From Nocardiopsis suaedae (GTDB taxonomy: Bacteria; Actinomycetota; Actinomycetes; Streptosporangiales; Streptosporangiaceae), in assembly GCF_027706745.1 (NCBI RefSeq), contig NZ_JAQFWP010000041.1, positions 1 through 61,415 of the forward strand: a stretch of DNA of 61,415 nt. The letters run 5' to 3'. A program made the position numbers and the translations under genes. Below, in pieces: positions 25,477-34,600 of this stretch (positions are counted from its first letter, which is position 1; each line of letters begins with the position of its first letter). The notes under the pieces are model-generated. The model saw nothing but the letters and a program-made list of their open reading frames with translations, had not been told where the DNA came from and did no database searches.

Positions 25477-26955
25477 ATGGCGCAGCGCAGCGACGAAGTG
25501 AAGGCCGTCGAGCAGGTGGACAAGCGGCTCATGGTCGGCGGCCGGTGGCGCGACGCCTCCGGCGGCGCGACCTTCGCCGTGGAGGACCCCTCGACCGGGG
25601 AGGCCCTGTGCGAGGTCGCCGACGCCTCGCGCGAGGACGCGTTCGCCGCCCTCGACGCCGCCGCCGGCGCCCAGGCCTCCTGGGCCGCCCGCGCCCCGCG
25701 CGAGCGCGGCGAGATCCTGCGGCGCGGGTTCGAGATCCTGATGGAGCGCCAGGACGAGCTCGCCCTCCTGATGACCCTGGAGATGGGCAAGCCGCTGGCC
25801 GAGGCGCGCGGCGAGATCGCCTACGCCGCCGAGTTCCTGCGCTGGTTCTCCGAGGAGGCGGTGCGCGTCTCCGGCGGGTACGCCACCTCGCCCGACGGCA
25901 AGTCCCGCTTCCTGATCATGAAGCGCCCGGTGGGCCCCTCCATGCTGATCACGCCGTGGAACTTCCCCATGGCGATGGGGACCCGCAAGATCGGCCCGGC
26001 GGTGGCGGCCGGGTGCACCATGGTCCTCAAGCCCGCCCAGCAGACCCCGCTGTGCGCGCTCGCCCTGGCCGGGATCCTGGAGGAGGCCGGGCTGCCCGAG
26101 GGCGTGCTGAGCGTGCTGCCCACCACCGACCCCGGCGGGGTGACCGAGCCGCTGCTGCGCGACGGCCGCATCCGCAAGGTGTCGTTCACCGGCTCCACCG
26201 GTGTGGGGCGCACCCTGCTGGAGCAGAGCTCCGAGCAGGTCCTGCGCACCTCCATGGAGCTCGGCGGGAACGCCCCCTTCCTGGTGTTCGGCGACGCCGA
26301 CCTGGACGCGGCGGTCGAGGGCGCCATGCAGGCCAAGATGCGCAACATCGGCGAGGCGTGCACCGCCGCCAACCGGTTCTACGTGCACGAGTCGGTGGCC
26401 GCCGAGTTCTCCCGCCGCCTGGGCGAGCGCATGGGCGCCCTGTCGGTCGGGCGCGGCACCGAGGACGGCGTCCAGGTGGGCCCACTGATCGACGCGCGCG
26501 CACGCGAGAAGGTGCAGCGCCTGGTCGACGACGCGGTGGGCCGCGGCGCGCGCGTGGTCGTCGGCGGCGAGGCGGCCGAGGGGCCCGGGTACTTCTACCG
26601 GCCGACCGTCCTGGAGAACGTGTCGCAGGAGAGCGACATGTACGCGACGGAGATCTTCGGCCCGGTGGCGCCCGTGAGCGTCTTCAGCACCGACGACGAG
26701 GCCCTCAGCGCGGCCAACGACACCGAGTACGGGTTGGTCAGCTACGTCTACACGAGTGACGTGACGCGCGCGCTGCGCGTCAGCGAGGCGCTGGAGACGG
26801 GGATGGTCGGCCTGAACCAGGGCATCGTGTCCAACCCGGCGGCGCCGTTCGGCGGCGTGAAGCACTCGGGACTGGGCCGCGAGGGCGGGACCGTCGGCAT
26901 CGAGGAGTTCCTCGACACCAAGTACGTCGGCATCGGCGGTCTCGGGACGGTGTGA
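25477..26955 (+). CDS. gabD: Succinate-semialdehyde dehydrogenase
   Basis: A 492-aa NAD(P)+-dependent aldehyde dehydrogenase that oxidises succinate semialdehyde to succinate. Catalytic residues are Asn near 162 (TPWNFPMAM), Glu near 261 (MELGGNAP) and the nucleophile Cys near 295 (IGEACTAANR). The cofactor fold has VSFTGSTGVGR. GAGGGAG precedes the ATG. It diverges from the GABA aminotransferase across a 159-bp region, completing the two-step GABA shunt into the TCA cycle. An imperfect hairpin follows at 27057-27091. Confidence 0.9.
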   Translation: MAQRSDEVKAVEQVDKRLMVGGRWRDASGGATFAVEDPSTGEALCEVADASREDAFAALDAAAGAQASWAARAPRERGEILRRGFEILMERQDELALLMTLEMGKPLAEARGEIAYAAEFLRWFSEEAVRVSGGYATSPDGKSRFLIMKRPVGPSMLITPWNFPMAMGTRKIGPAVAAGCTMVLKPAQQTPLCALALAGILEEAGLPEGVLSVLPTTDPGGVTEPLLRDGRIRKVSFTGSTGVGRTLLEQSSEQVLRTSMELGGNAPFLVFGDADLDAAVEGAMQAKMRNIGEACTAANRFYVHESVAAEFSRRLGERMGALSVGRGTEDGVQVGPLIDARAREKVQRLVDDAVGRGARVVVGGEAAEGPGYFYRPTVLENVSQESDMYATEIFGPVAPVSVFSTDDEALSAANDTEYGLVSYVYTSDVTRALRVSEALETGMVGLNQGIVSNPAAPFGGVKHSGLGREGGTVGIEEFLDTKYVGIGGLGTV

Positions 26956-27056
26956 GGCTCTGAGGGGCCGGGTCGCGCGGGGCCGAATTCCGCCGGACCG
27001 GGACGGGCCGAGACGGCGTCCGTTGCAATGGTGCGGCTTTCGAGGGCCGTGACCGC

Positions 27057-27091
27057 CGTCGGCAGGGTGGCTTTCGGCCGCCCTGCCGACG
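27057..27091 (+). terminator. Terminator after gabD
   Basis: CGTCGGCAGGG (27057-27067) pairs with CCCTGCCGACG (27081-27091), with a 13-base loop. It lies about 100 bp after the dehydrogenase stop. Confidence 0.65.
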
Positions 27092-27207
27092 TGCAGGGGG
27101 CCGGTCCGTGCGTGGGAGAGTCGGGCCGGTCCTGGCCGGAGTTCCTGACGATCCGCCGACCCGGCCGGGCGGGAAGGACACCGCTCCAGCGCGTGTGAGC
27201 GGTCCCG

Positions 27208-27340
27208 TCCCTCCGTGTTGATCTCGGCAAAACGACGCTACGAGCCCCTTTTTTTGCGTCGTTCTCCCCGAGAACACCGCGGATCCGGGCCGGTGGGGCC
27301 GCCGGAGGACCGTGAATCGGCGGGAGACCGCAGAACTCCG
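27208..27340. repeat. Dispersed hairpin element, copy 2
   Basis: This has the same left edge (ccctccgt...gttgatctcgg), a hairpin and a 63-bp tail as copy 1. Here the inner stem is AACGACGC/GCGTCGTT instead of AGTCGGGCT/AGCCCGACT, so the pairing is kept with different bases. The loop holds a T-rich run (cccctttttttgcg). The element ends at 27340, directly against the MITE. Confidence 0.8.
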
Positions 27341-27522
27341 CTAGGGGGTGTTGTGTGGATCACGGCCTACTGCGCGACGCCCGGGCACGCCCCTCGCTGC
27401 GTCCTCATCGGTCGACAGCGCACCCAGGCTGACTCCCCTGCTTTTCGGGAAACACAGCGTTCTTGCGATGAACGCACCTGGACGCCGCTCGCTACGGCCA
27501 TGATCCACACAACACCCCCTAG
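27341..27522. mobile_element. 182-bp MITE with 27-bp terminal inverted repeats
   Basis: Ends 27341-27367 and 27496-27522 are inverted copies with one mismatch in 27. They begin CTAGGGGGTGTTGTGTGGAT. The element is flanked by or ends in CTAG, a palindromic target typical of IS5-group and related transposases. There is no transposase gene inside, so it is non-autonomous. The right-hand CTAG supplies the TAG stop of the gene at 27519-29255. Confidence 0.85.
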
Positions 27523-29255
27523 TCGTCCTCGTCAGGACGTTCGAACACCGCCGCCTCGGGGGCCGGGGGGTCGCTCTCCTTCTTCCCGAGCCCCGTGTCG
27601 ACGTCCACCCGGAACCGCAGCGAGTCCACCGCGTCCTCGGGAACAAGGAAGCTCGCCACGAAGGCCCCGGTGTCGTCGGGCTTCAAGGGCTCGCCCTCGG
27701 TGTCGGTACACCCGAGGAACCCGGGGAAGACGATGCCCTCGTCCTCCAGCGCGGTGCGGGTGTTGTACTCGTTGCTCGTCTCCCAGATCCGGCCGTCGTC
27801 GCCGATGGCCTGGAAGCTGCACGTCTTCAGCAGCTCGGCCGAGCGCTCGTCGGTCGGGGAGGCCTTGAAGAGCGCGTCGACCAGGCTGATGCCGGGCGGA
27901 GGCGGCTCGGCGCCGATGTACTCGTCGGTGACGACCCCGGCCAGTTCCCAGTCGCTCCCGGCGATGAGGGCGGCGTCGCCCTCTGCGGGGACGGGGTCGG
28001 GCGGTATCGCGCCGGTCTCCTGCCACTGCTGGTTCTCCAGCACCCACGGGCCGCCGAGCGCGACCGGCAGCAGGACGACGATGCCCGCGATCCACGGCAG
28101 GTGGAGCCGCTTCCACAGCGGAGGCCGGTCCGTTGCGGCGGCTGCGCCCGCTCCGACGGCTCCGGCCGAAGCGGAAGGCGCCCAGCCGGCCTGGGGGCCG
28201 GTCGGGACCGGGCCGTCCTCAGGACGCTCGAAGGCGGGGCGCGGCGCCTGCGCGGGCGGTTCCGCCCCCAGCGGGGCGGGCGCCCGCCGGGGACCGCTGT
28301 TCTGAGGAGCGCCGTGCCATCCGTGGTGCGGTGGGCCCTTCGGCTCGATCAGCGGGGACGCCTGATGCGGCCCCTGCTGCGGTCCTGTGCCCTGCCCTGG
28401 GAAGGGCGCGCCCTGGGGAGGGCCGCCCTGTGCCGACGGGTGCTTGGGCTCGACGAAGGGCGGCGCCTGCCGCGGGCCGGAGTGCTGGCCGTAGGGCGGT
28501 GTCCCCTGCGGAGCCTGCCCACCCTGCGCGGGGCTTTGTCCCCGGCCCTGGCCCTGGGGCGCGGCGGGGGGAGGGCCCTGTTGCGGGCCGGTATGCCCAC
28601 CGGGGAACGGCTCACCCTGCTCCGGCCACGCGCGCTGCGGTGCCCATGCGCCCGAGGGGTGTCCGCCCTCAGGCGGCCGCTGGTACGCGCCCTCAGGCGC
28701 CGCCTCCCACGGTCGGGCCTGATGCGGCCCGTGTCGGCCGGTAGACGCGCCCCCGGTAGGCGCGTTTCCCGCGGGCGTTCCGTGTCGGGGCTCCGACGGT
28801 GCGGGGCCCAGCTGCTGCGCCCCGTGAGGGGTGCCCTGCTGTTGTTCCGGAGGCTGCGCCGTGTGCGGAGTGGGCGGAGGCGCGAAGGGCGACGGCTCGG
28901 GCCCGGTCTGCGCGGAACCAGAGGGCTGCTGGTACCGGAACGGTTCCTGCGGCGCCGACGGCTGTTGGAATGCCGACGGCTGCTCCTGCCAAGGCGCCGC
29001 CTGCTGCGGCCGCGCAGGCTCCGGCGCGCGCTGGTGCCCGTCCGGGGGCGTGGGCCGCTGCGCGTGCGGAGGGAGGGCTCCCGGCTGCATGCCGGTGGGC
29101 GGTGTCCCCGGGGCCTGCTCGGGCGGCGCGCCCTGCGCCCCGTACGCCCACGGCTCGTGCTCGCGGCGGACGTGCTCCGATGGTGCGGGGTCCGACGATG
29201 CGGGGTCCAGCGGATCCCGGTCGTCGGGGTGGCGGGGGTCGTGACGGGCGGGCAC
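27519..29255 (-). CDS. Pro/Gln-rich membrane-anchored protein
   Basis: A 578-aa protein of unknown function and last gene of a three-gene operon. Residues 1 to about 375 are low-complexity Pro/Gly/Gln/Ala, likely a cytoplasmic disordered region. A single TM helix (LPWIAGIVVLLPVALGG) near 390-407 leads to a roughly 170-residue external domain with two Cys (LLKTCSFQ and FLGCTDTEG) that could form a disulfide, and a late FLVPEDAV motif. That motif resembles the FEVPEKAL of the neighbour, so the external domains may be related Ig-like folds. Its TAG stop lies in the CTAG end of the MITE at 27341-27522. Confidence 0.75.
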   Translation of the reverse strand: MPARHDPRHPDDRDPLDPASSDPAPSEHVRREHEPWAYGAQGAPPEQAPGTPPTGMQPGALPPHAQRPTPPDGHQRAPEPARPQQAAPWQEQPSAFQQPSAPQEPFRYQQPSGSAQTGPEPSPFAPPPTPHTAQPPEQQQGTPHGAQQLGPAPSEPRHGTPAGNAPTGGASTGRHGPHQARPWEAAPEGAYQRPPEGGHPSGAWAPQRAWPEQGEPFPGGHTGPQQGPPPAAPQGQGRGQSPAQGGQAPQGTPPYGQHSGPRQAPPFVEPKHPSAQGGPPQGAPFPGQGTGPQQGPHQASPLIEPKGPPHHGWHGAPQNSGPRRAPAPLGAEPPAQAPRPAFERPEDGPVPTGPQAGWAPSASAGAVGAGAAAATDRPPLWKRLHLPWIAGIVVLLPVALGGPWVLENQQWQETGAIPPDPVPAEGDAALIAGSDWELAGVVTDEYIGAEPPPPGISLVDALFKASPTDERSAELLKTCSFQAIGDDGRIWETSNEYNTRTALEDEGIVFPGFLGCTDTEGEPLKPDDTGAFVASFLVPEDAVDSLRFRVDVDTGLGKKESDPPAPEAAVFERPDEDD

Positions 29256-29261
29256 GGGGCG

Positions 29262-29960
29262 TCACACCTTCTGCATCCGGGGCTCGGGCACGTCCAGGGT
29301 CTCCTCGGCGCCCTCGATCGCCTTCTTCAGCTCGTCCCCGGACAGCCCGAGCTTCACGTGGGCCTCCCCGGAGAGCCGCTTGTCGATCCCGGTAGAGATG
29401 GTGACCTGCACCACCGGGTCCTTGAGGGCCTTCTCCGGCACCTCGAACGCCGTGGCGCCCCGGATCGGGATGCCCGGCGGGAAGCCGTCGCCGATGGACC
29501 CGAAGGCGTTGTGCAGCCACGGCGTGGAGGCGTAGACGTTCTTGTCACCGCTGTCGAGCCGGGACTCGAACCGGGTCAGCTGCCGGTCCGTGGAGGTCAC
29601 GTCCAGGAAGACCACCACCCACACGCCCTTGGCCTCGATGTAGTCCGGCTCTGGCGCGAAGTCGGACAGCGCGGAGTCCTCGGAGCCGTCGCCGACGGCC
29701 TTGGCGAAGCGCACCTCCTCCACCCTGACGGTGAAGGACCCCGCGTCCACGGTGGCGGACGCGTCGCCGGAGGCGACCATCGGTTCGGTGACCGCGACAT
29801 CGGAGGGGAACCGGAACGACTGGGCGAACATGAGCAGCGCCAGCAGCACCAGCGAGGCGACCGCGGTGGGCCAGCGCCGCCCGCCCGCGGGCCGGGGCGC
29901 GGCGGTGGGCCCCGCGGGCGGCTGCGGGGACTGCGGAGGCGGGGGCGCGCTGACGGTCAT
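29262..29960 (-). CDS. Membrane-anchored DUF4352-like protein
   Basis: A 232-aa protein, middle gene of the operon. A Pro/Ala-rich cytoplasmic start is followed by one TM helix near residues 34-50 (VASLVLLALLMFAQSF). The external domain has VDAGSFTVRVEEVRFAK, a central WVVVFLDVTSTDRQL strand and GIPIRGATAFEVPEKAL, which looks like the DUF4352/Ig-like fold. ATG 29960 overlaps the upstream stop as TGATG, so translation is coupled. The operon probably makes a surface complex; the function is unknown. Confidence 0.75.
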   Translation of the reverse strand: MTVSAPPPPQSPQPPAGPTAAPRPAGGRRWPTAVASLVLLALLMFAQSFRFPSDVAVTEPMVASGDASATVDAGSFTVRVEEVRFAKAVGDGSEDSALSDFAPEPDYIEAKGVWVVVFLDVTSTDRQLTRFESRLDSGDKNVYASTPWLHNAFGSIGDGFPPGIPIRGATAFEVPEKALKDPVVQVTISTGIDKRLSGEAHVKLGLSGDELKKAIEGAEETLDVPEPRMQKV

Positions 29961-30652
29961 CACTCCTCGTCGATGGGCAGGTAGACGATGCCACGCGTGT
30001 TGGTGTCGCCCCACCAGCGCTTGGTCTGGTCGGTGAACCCGGCATCGTACTCGGCCCCGGTGACCGTGACCTTGACCCGGTCGACCGCGGCGACCTGCTC
30101 GGAGACGTCGTCCGGTTCGAGGAGGTCCTCCTCGTCGAAGATCTCCTCGGCCTTCTTGGGCCCGGCGTCCGGGTCGTCGTCCGTGAGCTGCCAGGTCAGC
30201 ACGGCCTCCTCCGGCACCTCGGGCTGGAGCTCGAAGACGGAGCGGTCCGGCTGGCGGGTCAGGGACATGCGCATGGCGGAGGCGGACAGGTCCTTGCGGC
30301 CGAAGCGGGGGTCGATCATGCCGCTGATGTTCGACACCGGCACCGGCTCGTTGAACCGCGACTTGATGTCGGCCCGGACCTGGAGCGTGTGGGCGCCGGT
30401 GTTCGGGTCCTGGGAGAAGGCCGCCTCGTGCAGCTTCAGCTCCAGCAGCGAGTTGCGGACCAGCCCGCCGGGCTCGACGTCCCGGAAGTCGGTGGACTTC
30501 GAGGCCTCGAAGCCGCCCGCGGCCCACAGGCCGGTGAGGGCCAGCGCGACCGCGAGGACACTCACCGTGGCCGCGATGAGGGTCGCCCGGGACCTCCGGG
30601 GCAGTCGGGCCAGCGGAGTCTCTTCTCCCGGATCGGGCGCATGGTGTGCCAC
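29960..30652 (-). CDS. Membrane-anchored protein, first of three-gene operon
   Basis: A 230-aa protein with a short cytoplasmic start, one TM helix near residues 24-42 (LIAATVSVLAVALALTGLW) and an external domain with LELKLHEAAFS, LQVRADIKSRFNEPVPV and FELQPEVPEEAVLTWQL. The strand pattern suggests a distant Ig-like relative of the two following genes. GTG 30652 is chosen because it gives a short N-terminus before the TM; upstream the frame is Arg-rich noise. It diverges from the micro-protein and SARP genes across 30653-31046, which makes the operon a candidate target of that regulator. Confidence 0.72.
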   Translation of the reverse strand: MAHHAPDPGEETPLARLPRRSRATLIAATVSVLAVALALTGLWAAGGFEASKSTDFRDVEPGGLVRNSLLELKLHEAAFSQDPNTGAHTLQVRADIKSRFNEPVPVSNISGMIDPRFGRKDLSASAMRMSLTRQPDRSVFELQPEVPEEAVLTWQLTDDDPDAGPKKAEEIFDEEDLLEPDDVSEQVAAVDRVKVTVTGAEYDAGFTDQTKRWWGDTNTRGIVYLPIDEE

Positions 30653-30851
30653 GAGAAGGCAGTTTAGATCGGAACGGTGACAGACGGGGGACCATAGGCC
30701 GAAAGAGGACAGGCGAACGGCGTGTGGACACGGGTCCGCCGGGAAGAAGTCCTCCCTTCCCCGCCCGGCCCCACCCCCCCGGACGGCCCGACGGGCCGGA
30801 CGCGGCGGGGGACCGGTCGGCGCGCGACCTCGGGCGGGCGGGTTCCGGCGG

Positions 30852-30890
30852 GCTGCAACCGACGCTGAAAGCAGGCTGAAAGCGCTACAG
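30852..30890 (+). promoter_or_regulatory. SARP-type heptamer repeats
   Basis: GCTGCAA (30852-30858), GCTGAAA (30864-30870), GCTGAAA (30875-30881) and GCTACAG (30884-30890) form a run of near-identical heptamers. The two perfect copies are 11 bp apart, the spacing of SARP operators. They lie about 165 bp before the first micro-protein gene and 210 bp from the divergent membrane operon. The rest of the 30653-31046 gap shows no gene. Confidence 0.5.
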
Positions 30891-31046
30891 AAGACGGCGT
30901 CTCTAGCGTGGAACGCGTTCGGCCAGACCGGGAACCCGCGGGAGGACGGCCCGCGGGATCCGGTCCGGCGTGCCCACGGTGCTCGGTGCGGTGGATCGGC
31001 CGCATCCGGGGGGTGCCCGTTCACGGATGAGATGGGATGGGATTCG

Positions 31047-31250
31047 ATGCTGCTGACCGAGCCGAGCCGGGTCGACGAGGAGTTCTCCCGGATCGTCGAA
31101 GGCCTCGACGCTCCTGCCGCCGCCCCTGCGTCTCCGGTCGCCAAGGTGCGGCCCTGGAGCGAGGAGGACGGCGGGGACTCCCGCCAGGAGGAGATGGAGC
31201 CCTGGGAGGACGAGGACGACCTGGTCGGTGACGACATCGAGTTTCCGTAG
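31047..31250 (+). CDS. Small acidic protein A (SARP-linked)
   Basis: A 67-aa acidic protein with no family I recognise. It starts at ATG 31047; an ATG 15 bp earlier is possible. Its core, DEEFSRIVEGLD and then VAKVRPWSEE, matches the next small gene (QEEFDAITAGLG and then VAKMKPYEEP), so the two are paralogues. The C-terminal half is Glu/Asp-rich. No TM helix or signal peptide. It lies between SARP-type heptamer repeats and the SARP regulator gene, so a regulatory partner role is plausible but unproven. Confidence 0.65.
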   Translation: MLLTEPSRVDEEFSRIVEGLDAPAAAPASPVAKVRPWSEEDGGDSRQEEMEPWEDEDDLVGDDIEFP

Positions 31251-31305
31251 GGCGCACCTCCGAAGGCGGGGCGCACCTGCGGCCTCGCGGAAAGGGAAGT
31301 GTGAC

Positions 31306-31491
31306 ATGACGGGGTGCAAGACGCTGCAGGAGGAGTTCGACGCCATCACGGCCGGGCTCGGGGACGTCGTCGCGAAGATGAAGCCCTACGAGGAGCCCGT
31401 CCCGGGCGGCGGACAGGAGAGGGAGCGCGAAGCCGACGGGGGCGAGGCTCCGGACGACGCCGAGGAGGCGCCGCAGAAGTCGGACGGCTGA
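31306..31491 (+). CDS. Small acidic protein B (paralogue of A)
   Basis: A 61-aa acidic protein, 55 bp after protein A. ATG 31306 has AAGGGAAG about 8 nt upstream and begins MTGCKTLQEEFDAITAGL. It shares the EEFxxIxxGL and VAK(V/M)(R/K)P(W/Y)xE motifs with protein A but is otherwise diverged, so the duplication is not recent. The tail is Glu/Asp/Gly-rich and probably disordered. It lies 111 bp before the SARP gene. Function unknown. Confidence 0.68.
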   Translation: MTGCKTLQEEFDAITAGLGDVVAKMKPYEEPVPGGGQEREREADGGEAPDDAEEAPQKSDG

Positions 31492-31576
31492 CCCCTCTCC
31501 GCAGCTCAGTGGGTGGACCGTCGGCGTGATTCCCGCCGGCCCGCAAATCCCCTGTGCGAGGAGCGCGCCGGATCCG

Positions 31577-31603
31577 CAAATGGCCTTGGTACAGTGCCAT
31601 TTG
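31577..31603. promoter_or_regulatory. Operator-like palindrome over the SARP promoter/start
   Basis: CAAATGGC (31577-31584) and GCCATTTG (31596-31603) form perfect 8-bp arms with an 11-bp centre. The centre contains TACAGT (31590-31595), a good -10 hexamer, and the right arm ends in the G of the proposed GTG start (31603). With the -10 placed 8 nt before that start the mRNA would be leaderless. Confidence 0.6.
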
Positions 31604-34600
31604 TGGATTTTGGCGTGCTCGGACCTATTTCGGCGTGGCGGGACGATGGTGAGCCTGTGCCCGTCGGCGGGCCGAGACAACGCTGTGTGCTGGGCGCCCT
31701 CCTGGTCGATGCCGGGAAAGAAGTCCCGATCGACCGGTTGATCGAGTATCTCTGGGACGACGACCCGCCCCGAACGGCACGCTCCGTGATCCAGGTCCAG
31801 GTTTCCCACCTCCGGCGCGCCTTTCCCGGGCTGATCGTGACTACTCCGGGTGGATATCTCGCCGATATCGATCAACAGAAAGTGGATCTCCACCGCTTCC
31901 GCGACCTCGCCGCGCGCGGTCACGCGGCGGGGAGCACCGAGGAGGCCGTCGCCCTGTGGGAGCGCGCCCTCGAATGCTGGAAGGGGCGCCCCTTCTCCGG
32001 GACCGGGACCGACCGCCTCTGGTACGCGCTCGGCCAGCCCCTCGTCGAAGAGCGGTGGGCGACGGTGGCCGCATGGGCCGGCGGGGCCTTCTCCCTCGGC
32101 CGCTACAACGACGTGGTCACCCGCCTGACGCCGCTGGTGCGCGAGGACCCGCTGCGCGAACGCCTGCAGTACCTGCTCATCGCCGCACTGAACCGGAGCG
32201 GCCAGCGGGCCGCGGCGCTCAGCGCCTACCAGGAGAACCGGCGCTACCTGGCCGAGGAGCTGGGGGTGGACCCCAGTCCGGAGCTGGCCGACCTGCACGA
32301 GCGCATCCTCACCGACACCGAGGGGCGCGACGCGCCCGCCGCCGACGCCGCCCCCGAGCCCGCCGCCGCGGAGCCGCCGCAGGCCCCGTGGCCGACCTCG
32401 GCCACCCGCAACGACCTCCCACGGGACCTGCCCGACTTCACCGGCCGCCAGGAGGACCTCCGAGAGCTGCTGGAGGCGGCCGAGCGCGGTGGGGACGGCG
32501 CACCGGTACAGGTGGTCACCGGCCCGGGCGGGGTCGGCAAGACCTCCCTCGTGGTGCACGCGGCGCACCTGCTGGAGCACCGCTACCCGGACGGCGCCTT
32601 CTTCATCGACCTCAACGGTTTCAGCCCCGAGCAGGCGCCCGCCTCCCCCGAGGCCGCCCTCGGCACGCTCCTGCGCGCCGTGGGGGTGGCACCCGAGGCC
32701 CTCCCGGACACGCTCGAGGAGCGGTCCGCCCTGTGGCGCGCCCGCCTGGCCGGGCGCCGGGTGCTCGTCGTCCTCGACAACGCCTCCGGATACGCCCAGG
32801 TCCACCCCCTGCTGGCGGCGGCCGGGTCGTTCACCCTCATCACCTCGCGCCACGACCTGCCCGGGCTGAGCGGGGTGGGGCACCTGTCGCTCGACATGCT
32901 CGGCCGTGACGACTCCCTCCTGCTTCTGGAGATGGTCCTGGGCAAGGAGCGCGTCGCCGCCGAGCCCGAGGACGCCGGGGAGGTCGTGCAGCTGTGCGGG
33001 GGCCTCCCGCTGGCCCTGCGCATCATCGCCGGGCGCATGCTGCACCGGCGGCGCTGGACGTTCGCGCACGTGCGCCAGCGGTTGGGGGAGGAGCGGCGGC
33101 GCTTCCTCGAACTGCGGGTCGAAGGGCAGAGCGTCGAGGCGGTCTTCGAGCTGTCCTACCAGAGCCTCACCGAGGAGCAGCGGCGCATCTTCTGCCTGCT
33201 CGGAACCATGATCGGCGGCAGCATCGACCTCATGGGAGCCGCGGACCTGCTCGACATCGAGCCGCCCGACGCCGACGACCTTCTCCAGGACCTGGTCAGC
33301 GTCTGCCTGCTGGACGAGCCGAGCGCGGACGTCTACCGGTTCCACGACCTCATCGGCGACTATGCGCGGCACAAGGCCGCCGCGGAGCTGGAGGGCAAGG
33401 CGGCCGATGCCGCCCGGTGGCGCCTGGCCGAGCACTACCTGGAACGGGCCAACGAGGCCGCCGGGCATCTGGGCCCCCGGGGGCACGATTACGACCTCGT
33501 GGTGACCCGCCGGTCCCGGTACGACAGCCGGTTCGGTGACCGGGACGAGGCCGTCGCCTGGTTCGAGCGCCACCAGGAGAACCTGGTCTCCGTGCTGGAC
33601 TACTTCGCCGACCGGCAGGCGGGCGAGCACACCTGGCAGATCGCGGACGCGGTGTGGCGCTTCTACGCCGTGCACGGACGCACCGAGCTCCTGCTCTCCA
33701 CCCAGGAGAAGGCGCTGGCGGCCAGCCGGGAACAGGGCAGCGAGCGCGGCAGCGCCGTGACCCTGATCGGGCTCGGGATCGCCCAAGGGCTGGCGGGGCG
33801 GTACGTTCTGGCGCTCGACCTGTTGCAAGAGGCCAAAGAGCTGCTCATGAAACTGGGCGACGACGGGGGGCTGATCCGCGTCGAGGCCAACCTCGGGATG
33901 GTCTATGAGCGGCTCGGCCGGTTCCGGGACGCCGTGGCGGCCCTGACCAACGTGCTGGAGCACGCCCGCCAGGTCGGCGACACCGCCCTCGAATACCTGC
34001 AGATCCTCAACATCGGTGTGATGCGGCAGATGATCGGCGAGCACGAGGAGGCGATCTCCGCAGGCAAGGCCGTACTCGACGGCCCCGCCGACGTCATCTC
34101 GCCGGACACGCGCGCCGTGGCGTTCAGGGTGATCGGGGACTCCTACACCGGCCTCGGAGACTTCGGGCAAGCCGTCGCCTATTTGGAGCAGGGCATCTCC
34201 GCGGCGCAGGAGTGCGGAGACCACGCGAGCGAGATCTTCGCCTTGAACGGCCTCGCCATCGCGGTCGGAGGGCAAGGGGAGATCGTGCGTGCTGAGCGGC
34301 TTCACCACGAGGCCCTGGAACTCAGTGAGAAGGCGTCTTTGGGCAGCGCCGACTCCGAGATACTCAACGGCCTCGGCCTGACCTATGTCCGCGCGGGCCG
34401 GGGCGAAGAGGCGCGGGACGCGTACGAGAAGGCCCTTCGCATCGCCCGGGAGCGCAAGGAGCGGTACGCGGAGGGCAAGGCGCTGCTCGGTCTCGGAACG
34501 CTGCGGCAGCCCAAGGACTCCAGGGAGGCCGAGACCGCGCGCGACCGGCTCTCCGCGTCCACCGCGATCTTCACCGAACTGGGTGTGCCCGAGGCCGACG

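Noticed and set aside
31032-31046. Earlier ATG for the first micro-protein
   Set aside because: It would add only five residues and break the alignment with the paralogue, whose start lines up with ATG 31047. It remains possible.
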